Source: Pseudidiomarina salinarum
GTDB lineage: Bacteria > Pseudomonadota > Gammaproteobacteria > Enterobacterales > Alteromonadaceae
Assembly (NCBI RefSeq): GCF_000753715.1
Contig: NZ_JPER01000001.1
Location: 992,001 to 1,056,000, forward strand
Direction of reading: 5' to 3'
Length of the DNA stretch: 64,000 nt
The translations under genes were made by a program, and so were the position numbers. Of this stretch, positions 1 through 6,598 are shown piece by piece. The notes below the pieces were generated by a model that was given only the letters and a program-made list of their open reading frames with translations, was not told the origin of the DNA and made no database searches. The stretch's first letter is position 1; every line of letters begins with the position of its first letter.

Positions 1-2
1 GC

Positions 3-593
3 GATGCCCGGCAACAAGCTATAGCAACCGACGATGCGCTTCGTCATGCGCTGACGCCAGCTGGCACGCCGTTGGCGAGCGCCGCAGTAGAGTCGTTTGC
101 TCCGGCGCTCGCGGCGCTGGAAATCGTGGTTCAGGTGCTTGAATACCGCGATCAAGAGGATCCACTTCCGAATGAAGAGCAATTAGAAACAGCCCTGCGA
201 ACCGTAGCGCAAAGTACCTACCTGCCCGGTTTCTGGCGCGCGTTGCACGATCAGCAGGCCTACCTTGAGCAGTTAACACCGCTGGTTGATAACCTAAGCC
301 AGCGCGCCGGCTGCTTAAGTGCCGGCACACCCCGGCGGGCTGAAATACTGAAAACGATTTTCATGAGCTTTTTTGCCGATGAACTACAACCACTGCTGGC
401 TGGCTTTACCACCCAGGCATATCAACTGGCACCTGTTCTTCAACGCCTGCGTGATCAGTCTGAGCTGGCACCAATGAATGTTTACCTTGATCAACTGCAG
501 CAATTACCCACCCGGCTAAACCGGGCTACACGCGCCCATGCGCAACACTGGCAGACATTTTTCCATGATTGTGATTTCACTCCGGGCGGTTAA
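3..593 (+). CDS. Unrecognised protein, C-terminal part (cut by left window edge)
   Basis: The reading frame is open from base 3 to a TAA at 591-593, so the true start lies outside the window. The visible 196 or so residues look mostly alpha-helical, rich in Leu, Ala and Gln, with no signal peptide, membrane segment, Cys cluster or nucleotide-binding motif. I do not recognise the family. About 100 nt of non-coding DNA with a Fur-like site follows, so it is probably not in one operon with the next gene. Its codon use resembles the rest of the window, which supports it being real. Confidence 0.6.
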   Translation, partial: DARQQAIATDDALRHALTPAGTPLASAAVESFAPALAALEIVVQVLEYRDQEDPLPNEEQLETALRTVAQSTYLPGFWRALHDQQAYLEQLTPLVDNLSQRAGCLSAGTPRRAEILKTIFMSFFADELQPLLAGFTTQAYQLAPVLQRLRDQSELAPMNVYLDQLQQLPTRLNRATRAHAQHWQTFFHDCDFTPGG

Positions 594-642
594 AAAGCTA
601 GCTGTGAAGCGTTGGACTTTTCACCAACTTATGGTAACTTAT

Positions 643-666
643 TGAGAACCATTCTCATTTGAGAAT
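643..666 (+). promoter_or_regulatory. Candidate Fur box
   Basis: TGAGAAC-C-ATTCTCA (643-657) fits the 7-1-7 Fur consensus TGATAAT-N-ATTATCA at 11 of 14 arm positions. A third half-site, TGAGAAT, follows at 660-666, the overlapping pattern typical of extended Fur sites. It lies 34 nt before the start codon of the DUF6746 gene. A fur gene is present at 46667-47113. Iron control of the downstream operon is an inference. Confidence 0.6.
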
Positions 667-699
667 TTCCATCAAGGTCTTAAGTCCAAGGAGTTCAGT

Positions 700-1086
700 A
701 TGAAGTTGTTTACGCAGTTAGCCGTCAGTGCTCTGGTAGCAGCCAGCTTTTCAGCCGCAGCCGCCCCACTAAGCGAAGAGCGCCCTGACCATTTTGAAGG
801 CAAGTCTTCAGAAACCCTGGAACAGGCTATGAGTAATCTTGCTGAATACAATGCTAAACTGCATGCCATGCTGGCAAACGGCGACTTAACCCCTAAGCAA
901 ATGGGTGAAATCCATCAGCTGACCTATACCCTCGAAGAAGCGCTTGCGAAACTGAAAGACGAAGTTGAAACCATGCAGGAACAAGTTGAAACAGTCCATC
1001 TTGGCTCTGAAAAAATGAGTTACGACGACGTAAAAGAAACCGGCAAAGCCTACTTAGATAAAGCAGCGAAGATAGTTAATCAATGA
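700..1086 (+). CDS. DUF6746 family exported protein
   Basis: A 128-residue protein with a clear Sec signal peptide (residues 1 to about 22, cleavage after the Ala-rich SAAAA stretch). The mature part is a charged helical protein with the family pattern ERPDHFEGK, TLEQA, EYNAKL and LTYTLEEAL. It matches what I know as DUF6746, a small periplasmic family without assigned function. An AAGGAG ribosome site (688-693) precedes the ATG. The stop overlaps the moxR start (ATGA), so the two are translationally coupled, and a Fur-like box lies just upstream. It may be an iron-regulated periplasmic partner of the MoxR/VWA pair; that role is inferred. Confidence 0.8.
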   Translation: MKLFTQLAVSALVAASFSAAAAPLSEERPDHFEGKSSETLEQAMSNLAEYNAKLHAMLANGDLTPKQMGEIHQLTYTLEEALAKLKDEVETMQEQVETVHLGSEKMSYDDVKETGKAYLDKAAKIVNQ

Positions 1087-1916
1087 GTTTCATCAGCACT
1101 TCAAGCTACATCGTCGCCGATGATCTGTCGCTGGCGGTAAACGCTGCGGTAACTCTCGAGAAGCCTTTGCTACTCAAAGGTGAACCCGGTACCGGTAAGA
1201 CCAGGTTGGCGGAAGAACTAGCCGCCAGCCTTGGGGTGCCATTACTGCGCTGGCAGATCAAATCCACCACCAAGGCCCAGCAAGGCCTCTATGAATATGA
1301 TGCGGTATCACGGCTGCGGGACAGCCAGCTGGGCAGCGATAAAGTCCATGACATCGCCAACTACATTAAACCCGGTAAGCTCTGGCAGGCCTTTACCGCG
1401 CCTGAGCGCCCGGTGCTGTTAATCGACGAGATCGATAAAGCCGATATCGAATTCCCCAACGACCTGCTCCACGAGCTGGATCAGATGGAATTTCATGTGT
1501 ACGAGACCGGCGAGCAGGTTCGTGCTGAGCACCGGCCCATCGTCATTATCACGTCGAACAATGAAAAAGAGCTGCCCGATGCCTTCTTACGGCGCTGCTT
1601 TTTTCATTATATTAAATTCCCCGATGCCGATACTCTTGCCGAAATCGTCAAGGTACATTACCCGGCCATCCAGCAACGCCTGTTAAGCACGGCCCTTGAA
1701 GTGTTCTTTGATCTTCGCGCGGTGCCCAACCTGAAGAAGAAGCCATCGACGTCAGAACTTATTGACTGGCTGAAACTCCTGTTGGCCGAGCAAATCCGCC
1801 CGGAAGATTTACAACAAAAAGGTCAGTTGTTGCCCATGTTCGGAGCCTTGCTGAAAAACGAACAGGATGTACAACTGGTCGAGAAACTCGCGTTTATGGC
1901 GCGCCGGCAGAGCTAA
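1083..1916 (+). CDS. MoxR-family AAA+ ATPase
   Basis: A 277-residue cytoplasmic AAA+ ATPase. Walker A is GEPGTGKT (33-40), Walker B is VLLIDEID (111-118), and an Asn in IITSNN (near 159) is the likely sensor 1. The arginine-rich segment DAFLRRC is the expected arginine-finger region. MoxR ATPases work with von Willebrand factor A proteins as chaperone-like machines that insert metals or mature protein complexes (examples NorQ/NorD, CbbQ/CbbO, RavA/ViaA). The VWA partner follows after 3 nt and the gene overlaps DUF6746 by 4 nt, so the three form one operon. The client is unknown. It is shorter than many MoxR proteins but complete in its core. Confidence 0.9.
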   Translation: MSFISTSSYIVADDLSLAVNAAVTLEKPLLLKGEPGTGKTRLAEELAASLGVPLLRWQIKSTTKAQQGLYEYDAVSRLRDSQLGSDKVHDIANYIKPGKLWQAFTAPERPVLLIDEIDKADIEFPNDLLHELDQMEFHVYETGEQVRAEHRPIVIITSNNEKELPDAFLRRCFFHYIKFPDADTLAEIVKVHYPAIQQRLLSTALEVFFDLRAVPNLKKKPSTSELIDWLKLLLAEQIRPEDLQQKGQLLPMFGALLKNEQDVQLVEKLAFMARRQS

Positions 1917-1919
1917 TCC

Positions 1920-3119
1920 ATGCTCATAGAGTTCTTTCTCTGCCTGCGCCGCCACGGCCTGAAAACCAGCCTGACCGAATTGCTGGACTTATTAAATGCA
2001 CTGGATAAGCAGCTGATTTTTGCTGACGTCGAGGCTTTTTATAGCCTGGCGCGTCTGATTCTGGTCAAAGATGAAAGCCAGTATGATCGGTTCGACCGCG
2101 CCTTCGCTGAGTACTTCGAAGGTGTCGAACAGGTTGATCTGGCCTCAGCTATTCCCAAAGAGTGGTTTGAACAAAGCCTGCAACGCCAGCTTAGCGACGA
2201 AGATAAAGAGAAACTAAAAGCCCTGGGCGGGCTTGATGAACTGCTAAAAACCTTCCGCGAACGTCTGGAAGAGCAACAAAAACGCCACGCCGGTGGCAGT
2301 AAATGGATAGGCACCGGCGGCACCTCCCCTTTTGGGGCTTACGGTTATAATCCCGAAGGCATTCGAATCAACCAGGAAGGCAGCAATGCCCGCCGCGCAG
2401 TAAAAGTGTGGGACAAACGGGAGTTTCGTGAGCTGGATACCGAAGGCGAACTAAATAACCGTACTATCCAGCTCGCTTTGCGTAAGCTCCGTCGCTTTGC
2501 GCGCAGCGGTGCTGTCGAAGAACTGGACCTGCCCGGCACCATCCGGGCGACGTCATCAAAAGGCGGGCTGCTGGATTTGCAATGGCAGCGTGAACGCCAT
2601 AACGCGATAAAAGTTCTGATCCTGTTCGATGTCGGCGGCTCCATGGATGATTTTATCTATGAGTGCCAGCAGCTGTTTGGCGCGGCCCGATCTGAGTTTA
2701 AGCACCTTGAGTTCTTTTATTTCCACAACTGCGTGTACGAAGGCGTCTGGAAAGATCCAAGTCGCCGGTTCGCTGAGCAGATCCCGGTCGGTGAGCTGAT
2801 AAACAGATATGGCAAAGACTATAAACTGATTTTTGTCGGCGACGCGACTATGGGGCCGTACGAGATCATGTATCCCGGGGGCAGTGTCGAACACTGGAAT
2901 GAAGAGCCCGGGGCCGCCTGGATGCAGCGGCTGTTAAACCATTTCCATCACGCGGTCTGGCTGAATCCGCAGCCGCCTGAGCGCTGGCGCTGGCACCAGT
3001 CAATCGACATTATGCAGCAGCTGATGGGTCAGCGCATGTATCCGCTTACGCTGAACGGTTTAACGCAGGCGATTGACCAGCTGTTAAGAAAATCTGCTGC
3101 AGCTGTGCCGAGTTCTTAA
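1920..3119 (+). CDS. VWA domain protein (CoxE-like), MoxR partner
   Basis: A 399-residue soluble protein. The first 200 residues are helical and charged; the C-terminal half holds a von Willebrand A fold with the MIDAS-like motif DVGGS at residues 237-241 (D-x-G-x-S where classical MIDAS has D-x-S-x-S), then GDATMGPYEI. It starts 3 nt after the moxR stop without a good ribosome site, so it probably depends on coupling. The DxGxS form recurs, as I recall, in this CoxE-like branch, so it need not mean loss of metal binding. The last 74 nt overlap the convergent nsrR-like gene. NorD, a related VWA protein, matures NO reductase, which is suggestive next to an NsrR gene, but no nor genes are seen here. 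Confidence 0.85.
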   Translation: MLIEFFLCLRRHGLKTSLTELLDLLNALDKQLIFADVEAFYSLARLILVKDESQYDRFDRAFAEYFEGVEQVDLASAIPKEWFEQSLQRQLSDEDKEKLKALGGLDELLKTFRERLEEQQKRHAGGSKWIGTGGTSPFGAYGYNPEGIRINQEGSNARRAVKVWDKREFRELDTEGELNNRTIQLALRKLRRFARSGAVEELDLPGTIRATSSKGGLLDLQWQRERHNAIKVLILFDVGGSMDDFIYECQQLFGAARSEFKHLEFFYFHNCVYEGVWKDPSRRFAEQIPVGELINRYGKDYKLIFVGDATMGPYEIMYPGGSVEHWNEEPGAAWMQRLLNHFHHAVWLNPQPPERWRWHQSIDIMQQLMGQRMYPLTLNGLTQAIDQLLRKSAAAVPSS

Positions 3120-3516
3120 GCAAGTCCTTTAATGTATAGCGGCTCAGGTGCTCATAAAAGAGTTCTTTGCCCCGCCCTACAATGCTATTCAGTTCACAGG
3201 CCGGCAATGCCACGCAGTACGGATTGTGGCAGTCAATCCAGGCCTCATCGCCTTCCAGCTCCCGAATCACGTAATCCAACCGGATTTCGTCTGGCGCCTT
3301 AGCTAGCAAAAAGCCGCCATGTTTACCCCGTCTGGTTTCAATCAGCTTAAGCCGCCCAAGATGATGCACCACTTTATTGACATGATTCGCAGACAACTTA
3401 AAGGTTTCGCAGATCTCTTTGATGGTTGCCCGCTTATCCGGCAGTTCGGAATTCTGAACGCTCCCCAGATACATCAGAATGCGCAGCCCGTAATCGGTAT
3501 ATTTTTTTAATTGCAT
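3046..3516 (-). CDS. nsrR: Rrf2-family regulator, NsrR-like nitric oxide sensor
   Basis: A 156-residue Rrf2 repressor that begins MQLKKYTDYGLRILMYL, the typical NsrR start, with a winged helix in residues 1 to about 75 (SANHVNKVVHHL, RGKHGGFLLA). Cys96, Cys101 and Cys107 form C-x4-C-x5-C, the same spacing as the Fe-S ligands of E. coli NsrR (91, 96, 102). NsrR loses DNA binding when NO damages its cluster. The gene is divergent from a 73-residue membrane protein, and two NsrR-like operators lie between them. The start has GGGA seven bases upstream. The 3' end runs 74 nt into the VWA gene on the other strand, which is unusual. IscR and RsrR also belong to Rrf2, but the Cys spacing favours NsrR. 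Confidence 0.85.
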   Translation of the reverse strand: MQLKKYTDYGLRILMYLGSVQNSELPDKRATIKEICETFKLSANHVNKVVHHLGRLKLIETRRGKHGGFLLAKAPDEIRLDYVIRELEGDEAWIDCHNPYCVALPACELNSIVGRGKELFYEHLSRYTLKDLLKNSAQLQQIFLTAGQSPALNRSA

Positions 3517-3559
3517 TGGTAATCCCGTAAAACTGAATCATTACCCTTGAATTTCTCAA

Positions 3560-3582
3560 AAGATACATCAATAATGCACTTT
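3560..3582 (+). promoter_or_regulatory. NsrR-like operator, distal copy
   Basis: This 23-nt sequence begins AAGATACAT and ends AATGCACTTT. It matches the symmetrical NsrR consensus (AAGATGCATTT followed by its near complement) at 17 of 23 positions. It lies between nsrR and the divergent small gene, so it could control both. Comparison was by eye from memory of the consensus. Confidence 0.6.
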
Positions 3583-3586
3583 ATAA

Positions 3587-3609
3587 AACATGCATTGAGG
3601 ATGTATTTT
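3587..3609 (+). promoter_or_regulatory. NsrR-like operator, proximal copy
   Basis: A second 23-nt match to the NsrR consensus (17 of 23), with the cores ACATGCATT and GATGTATTTT. It starts 27 bp after the first copy and ends 2 nt before the ATG of the 73-residue protein, so it covers that gene's ribosome site. Binding here would block initiation. Confidence 0.6.
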
Positions 3610-3611
3610 AT

Positions 3612-3833
3612 ATGAAAGCCGAAACCATGCTTCGCGCGGCCAATTCTTCAATGGGTATAACACTTCTGTTGTTTGTGGTGGTGGCCTATCTGGCCTGGGG
3701 CCTTGAGGCCGAGTTCCCGTTGATGGTGGTAGCCGTATTGCACTTATCCCAAATCGTTCTGGCGGGCTTGTTTAAGCTCTCTTATGTGTTCCGCCTGATC
3801 GCCCAGAGCCAGCTCGGCCAAAGTTTGCGCTAA
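3612..3833 (+). CDS. Small two-helix membrane protein, predicted NsrR target
   Basis: A 73-residue protein with two hydrophobic segments (about residues 15-32 and 36-55), a short acidic loop (EAEFP) and a basic C-terminal tail. No Cys or His cluster is visible. I do not recognise the family. The start codon follows a GAGG sequence (3597-3600) that lies inside a candidate NsrR site. Its divergent placement from nsrR with two operators between suggests induction by nitric oxide. It could be an inner-membrane accessory to a respiratory enzyme or a stress protein; nothing in the sequence decides. Confidence 0.7.
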   Translation: MKAETMLRAANSSMGITLLLFVVVAYLAWGLEAEFPLMVVAVLHLSQIVLAGLFKLSYVFRLIAQSQLGQSLR

Positions 3834-3926
3834 GCCAGTTGAAGACTCCGTCACAGAAAGGATAGGACGAAACGCTTAAAAAGCCAGCGGACGGCACATT
3901 TTTACTCGTTCCATTAGAAAAAATAC

Positions 3927-3955
3927 TTGCACCCAATACGCGGAATTACTACTAT
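3927..3955 (+). promoter_or_regulatory. Sigma-70 promoter of tRNA-Val
   Basis: TTGCAC (3927-3932) and TACTAT (3950-3955) are separated by 17 nt, with a GC-rich stretch after the -10 box as in stringently controlled stable-RNA promoters. The tRNA begins 40 nt after the -10 box. Confidence 0.7.
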
Positions 3956-3994
3956 AGCGGCCGTTCGCAATTGCGACACTTTTCTGAAAAATGT

Positions 3995-4071
3995 GCGTCC
4001 GTAGCTCAGTTGGTTAGAGCACCACCTTGACATGGTGGGGGTCGGTAGTTCGAGTCTACTCGGACGCACCA
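3995..4071 (+). tRNA. tRNA-Val (anticodon GAC)
   Basis: A 77-nt cloverleaf. The acceptor stem pairs GCGTCCG with CGGACGC, the D arm contains AGCTCAGTTGG, the anticodon stem CCACC/GGTGG closes the loop TTGACAT with anticodon GAC, and the T arm holds TTCGAGT. The CCA end is encoded (4069-4071). The sequence is almost identical to E. coli valV/valW as I recall them. It reads Val codons GUC and GUU. It stands alone, with its own promoter and no neighbouring tRNA. Confidence 0.97.
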
Positions 4072-4095
4072 TCTTCCCGAAACATTCAGTCTCTG

Positions 4096-4368
4096 TCAGA
4101 AATCAAACAACTCCCCAAGCAAACTTTTCTTCTTTTTCTTTCGATAGCCGTAATCATCCGAATACCTGCCCGGATCACGATACTCAGGGCGTGGTTGTTG
4201 CTGCGGCTGCACTTGTGGCTGTGCGGCAACCGTACTGGAACGCTCAATGATTTTGTCCAGCTCACCACGGTCTAACCAGACCCCACGACAGTTCGGGCAA
4301 TAATCAATCTCAATTCCCTGGCGGTCAGTCATCACCAGATTTTCGGTAATACAAATTGGGCATTTCAT
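4096..4368 (-). CDS. Zinc-ribbon protein (zf-TFIIB family)
   Basis: A 90-residue protein. The N-terminal half is a TFIIB-type zinc ribbon: CPIC near the start, then CPNCRGVWLDRGELDKI, the hallmark of Pfam zf-TFIIB. The C-terminal half is a low-complexity Gln/Pro stretch followed by tyrosines and a lysine run, ending LLGELFDF. The family is widespread, small and without assigned function, possibly nucleic-acid or protein binding. The ribosome site AAGGAG precedes the ATG. It is a single gene ending just after the tRNA on the opposite strand. Confidence 0.85.
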   Translation of the reverse strand: MKCPICITENLVMTDRQGIEIDYCPNCRGVWLDRGELDKIIERSSTVAAQPQVQPQQQPRPEYRDPGRYSDDYGYRKKKKKSLLGELFDF

Positions 4369-4414
4369 TTAGCTAACTCCTTATACATACGATAGCGTTA
4401 AGCAAAATCTAAAC

Positions 4415-4846
4415 TCAGGAAAAAAGTTTTTTAAGCTTTAATTTCTGAAACTGAAAATTATAGACACCTCCCTGAACATCCCTCAACGCCCGATAATTAG
4501 GATGTTCAAGCAATTCATACTGCTGGGGTTCAAGTTTTTCCTCGTCGATAAACTCAAGTTGCTCGACTTTATGACGTTCCCATAGGATACAGAGAACCGC
4601 GCTGACGGAAGCCAAAATAAATAGTTCCGCAGCGAATCTGGCTAGCAGTATTGCCCAATACCAATCGGAAAACGAGCCAATATTTGCCCTCATGCCCTTC
4701 ATTGTTAGCATGCCTGTCACGCCAATCAGGATGACAATACCCAATGCTATTTTAGCGTAACGTCCATAGGTACTATGTTCATCCCGTTTTTGCACCAGCA
4801 TCGCCAGATGACGTCCTGTTACGGGTGGTATCATGTCACTGCTCAT
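4415..4846 (-). CDS. Unrecognised membrane protein
   Basis: A 143-residue protein with two hydrophobic segments (about residues 32-50 and 63-88). The C-terminal part is soluble and charged (EEKLEPQQYELLEHP). It begins with a short cytoplasmic-looking stretch and has no signal peptide. I do not recognise it. Base composition is richer in A and T than the core genes of the window, as in the following cassette. It may be co-transcribed with the zinc-ribbon gene (46 nt apart). Confidence 0.6.
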   Translation of the reverse strand: MSSDMIPPVTGRHLAMLVQKRDEHSTYGRYAKIALGIVILIGVTGMLTMKGMRANIGSFSDWYWAILLARFAAELFILASVSAVLCILWERHKVEQLEFIDEEKLEPQQYELLEHPNYRALRDVQGGVYNFQFQKLKLKKLFS

Positions 4847-4967
4847 ATCCGCTCTCCATAGCTAAAGCTTCAACAAAGATGAATAAAATTTCAACTCCGG
4901 AATTCACATTACAACTATCCGGTCTTTTTTCAAGCCCGTTAAACTTGAATTTGCGGGCTTAATTTTG

Positions 4968-4995
4968 TTGACATGTCGTTACCCTCCTGTAAATT
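4968..4995 (+). promoter_or_regulatory. Possible promoter of the exported-protein cassette
   Basis: A perfect -35 hexamer TTGACA (4968-4973) is followed at 16 nt by TAAATT (4990-4995); a better -10 match, TAATAT (4995-5000), would give a 21-nt spacer. The downstream gene has an AAGGGG ribosome site. The -10 choice is uncertain. Confidence 0.4.
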
Positions 4996-5045
4996 AATAT
5001 GCTATAGCAGCGCATGCTTAACCTATTCTTTTAAGGGGAAAAACA

Positions 5046-5576
5046 ATGTCAAAAATTAAACTGGCGCTACTTGGTAGTTTTGCCGTGTTCTTCGCTGCAG
5101 TACTCACGAACAACATGGCTATAGCGCAGGAAGCGCAACATGCAGGGTCGATTAATATATACGAATCACAGATTCGTAACCCCGAAGAACTCCAGGTTTA
5201 TATGGACGTGACTCCGCGTAAAGAAAATCCTTTGATGAAGTTATCTGAAGCTGGCCGACACACCTTTATTAAAGGTTTGATTTGGACCGGCGAAGGCGTT
5301 GGAAGTCTCAATACCTATCCGCTGCAGATTGAGCTTTCAACACCGCAGGCAAAAAATGTACTGACGCTTTTTGGATTGCAGGACTTAACCTCAACAATTA
5401 TGAAAGATAATTCAAACAACGGCGTATCGGCCAACGCCGCTGATGATACAGTTGCTCCAATGTTGCACCACTGCCTTGTTTTAGAAAATTATCGGTGCCA
5501 ACTCCCAGCGAGTTGCAGAGCATCTTTCACCGACATCTGCATGGCATGTTTATGCGGTGCTCAGCAAACTGAATAA
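5046..5576 (+). CDS. Unrecognised exported protein with Cys-rich C-terminus
   Basis: A 176-residue protein with a Sec signal peptide (residues 1 to about 27, cleavage after NMAIA). The middle part (SINIYESQIRNPEELQVYM onward) has no known motif. The last 40 residues hold six cysteines, starting HHC and ending MACLCG, enough for three disulfides or a metal site. I do not recognise the family. It is followed after 24 nt by two paralogous exported proteins with a thioredoxin-like domain, so it may be a substrate or partner whose cysteines are handled by them; that is inference. The block is AT-richer than its surroundings. Confidence 0.65.
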   Translation: MSKIKLALLGSFAVFFAAVLTNNMAIAQEAQHAGSINIYESQIRNPEELQVYMDVTPRKENPLMKLSEAGRHTFIKGLIWTGEGVGSLNTYPLQIELSTPQAKNVLTLFGLQDLTSTIMKDNSNNGVSANAADDTVAPMLHHCLVLENYRCQLPASCRASFTDICMACLCGAQQTE

Positions 5577-5600
5577 GATTGGCCAGGAGTTGAAAATATT

Positions 5601-6563
5601 ATGCTTTTAACATTTTTGCGCGGCATCTGGTTGACGCTAACTCTAGTTTTGATAAGTCCCCCATCATTTGCAGCGCAAACAGACTGTGCAGATAGTAGTT
5701 TCCCTCTGTATTATGCCTTTGCGGATAAGTCCAAGGGTCTACATGTTGAAGGTTTAGCTCCGGATACCAAGAGCCAGGAGCAAATCTCTCATGAGTTATT
5801 CGACTTGGTCGATCAGCTCTATACTCAAGTGGTTGCATGCCCTGATAGGCGTTTGCCCAGGCTATTTAGCCAAACGGTAGATTTTCTATTTTTAACCAAC
5901 AAAAGTCAGGATTTGCTTAAAATATACGAAGCCTTTATTAAAAACGCCTATTTAACCGATAGTCAAAAGGCTGAATATAGTGACAATCTTTTTCAAATGC
6001 ACTGGCAAACACGGAACTTTTCCGAGTTAGAAAGAATTAAATCGAGTTTCCCTGTCAGTGAACATGCTATCTCTCACTACCCACTTGTTTTGAGTTCAGA
6101 TACTCTAGATACTCATATGTTGTTAAAATCTAGAGTGACACCGGAAACAGATATAGAGGTTAGCAGTTACGATCTAGACGAAGAGTCTCTACAAGTTGTC
6201 GCAGTCATCGATCTTAGCTGCGGATTTTCCCGCACGCTGCTAGAAACCTTACAAGAGGATCCGTCATTATTTGATTCAGTTAAAAATATTACATTTGTAT
6301 TTCCTCAAGCAAGTTTTGCCAGCCCAAGAGATGTTGCTAGATTATCTAATGACATAGGCAACATGAAATTCGCTATCATTAATAACGAAAAGGCATGGCC
6401 AACTGATATCTATTTTCACGAGTTCCCGATGTTTTATTTTCTTCATAACAACCAAGTAGTTCATAGAATTTCTGGGTGGCCATCAGAAGAACAGGCGAAA
6501 GTGATTGCGGATGCTTACACCAAAGTACAACTGGATATTGGTTTAACTAACACTATACGGTAA
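5601..6563 (+). CDS. Exported protein with degenerate thioredoxin-like domain (paralogue 1)
   Basis: A 320-residue protein with a signal peptide (1 to about 24, ending SFAA). Residues 25-190 are helical, with two cysteines (QTDC and VVAC) shared with the next gene. From about residue 195 the pattern resembles a thioredoxin fold: strand VVAVIDLSCGFSR, strand ITFVFP, then FPMFYFLHNNQVVHRISGWP where FP would be the cis-proline. The usual CxxC is reduced to a single Cys (SCGFS). The family is not one I can name. AGGAG lies about 12 nt before the ATG. It is probably co-transcribed with both neighbours. Confidence 0.65.
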   Translation: MLLTFLRGIWLTLTLVLISPPSFAAQTDCADSSFPLYYAFADKSKGLHVEGLAPDTKSQEQISHELFDLVDQLYTQVVACPDRRLPRLFSQTVDFLFLTNKSQDLLKIYEAFIKNAYLTDSQKAEYSDNLFQMHWQTRNFSELERIKSSFPVSEHAISHYPLVLSSDTLDTHMLLKSRVTPETDIEVSSYDLDEESLQVVAVIDLSCGFSRTLLETLQEDPSLFDSVKNITFVFPQASFASPRDVARLSNDIGNMKFAIINNEKAWPTDIYFHEFPMFYFLHNNQVVHRISGWPSEEQAKVIADAYTKVQLDIGLTNTIR

Positions 6564-6598
6564 GTTACCGGCTAAAGTGCCTGGAGTTTCCCAGTCTT

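Noticed and set aside
1083-3833. NorQ/NorD NO-reductase maturation genes beside nsrR
   Set aside because: The MoxR/VWA pair is coupled to DUF6746, lies convergent to nsrR, and no norB or norC is present, so the similarity is only of general type.
4027-4275. Open frames over the tRNA-Val and the zinc-ribbon gene
   Set aside because: They overlap the tRNA and an antisense gene with a recognised domain; no ribosome site and no protein-like pattern.
4932-4960. Inverted repeat AAGCCCG / CGGGCTT before the exported-protein cassette
   Set aside because: It has a 15-nt loop and a weak T run, and lies between divergent genes where no transcript should end. A terminator is not supported.
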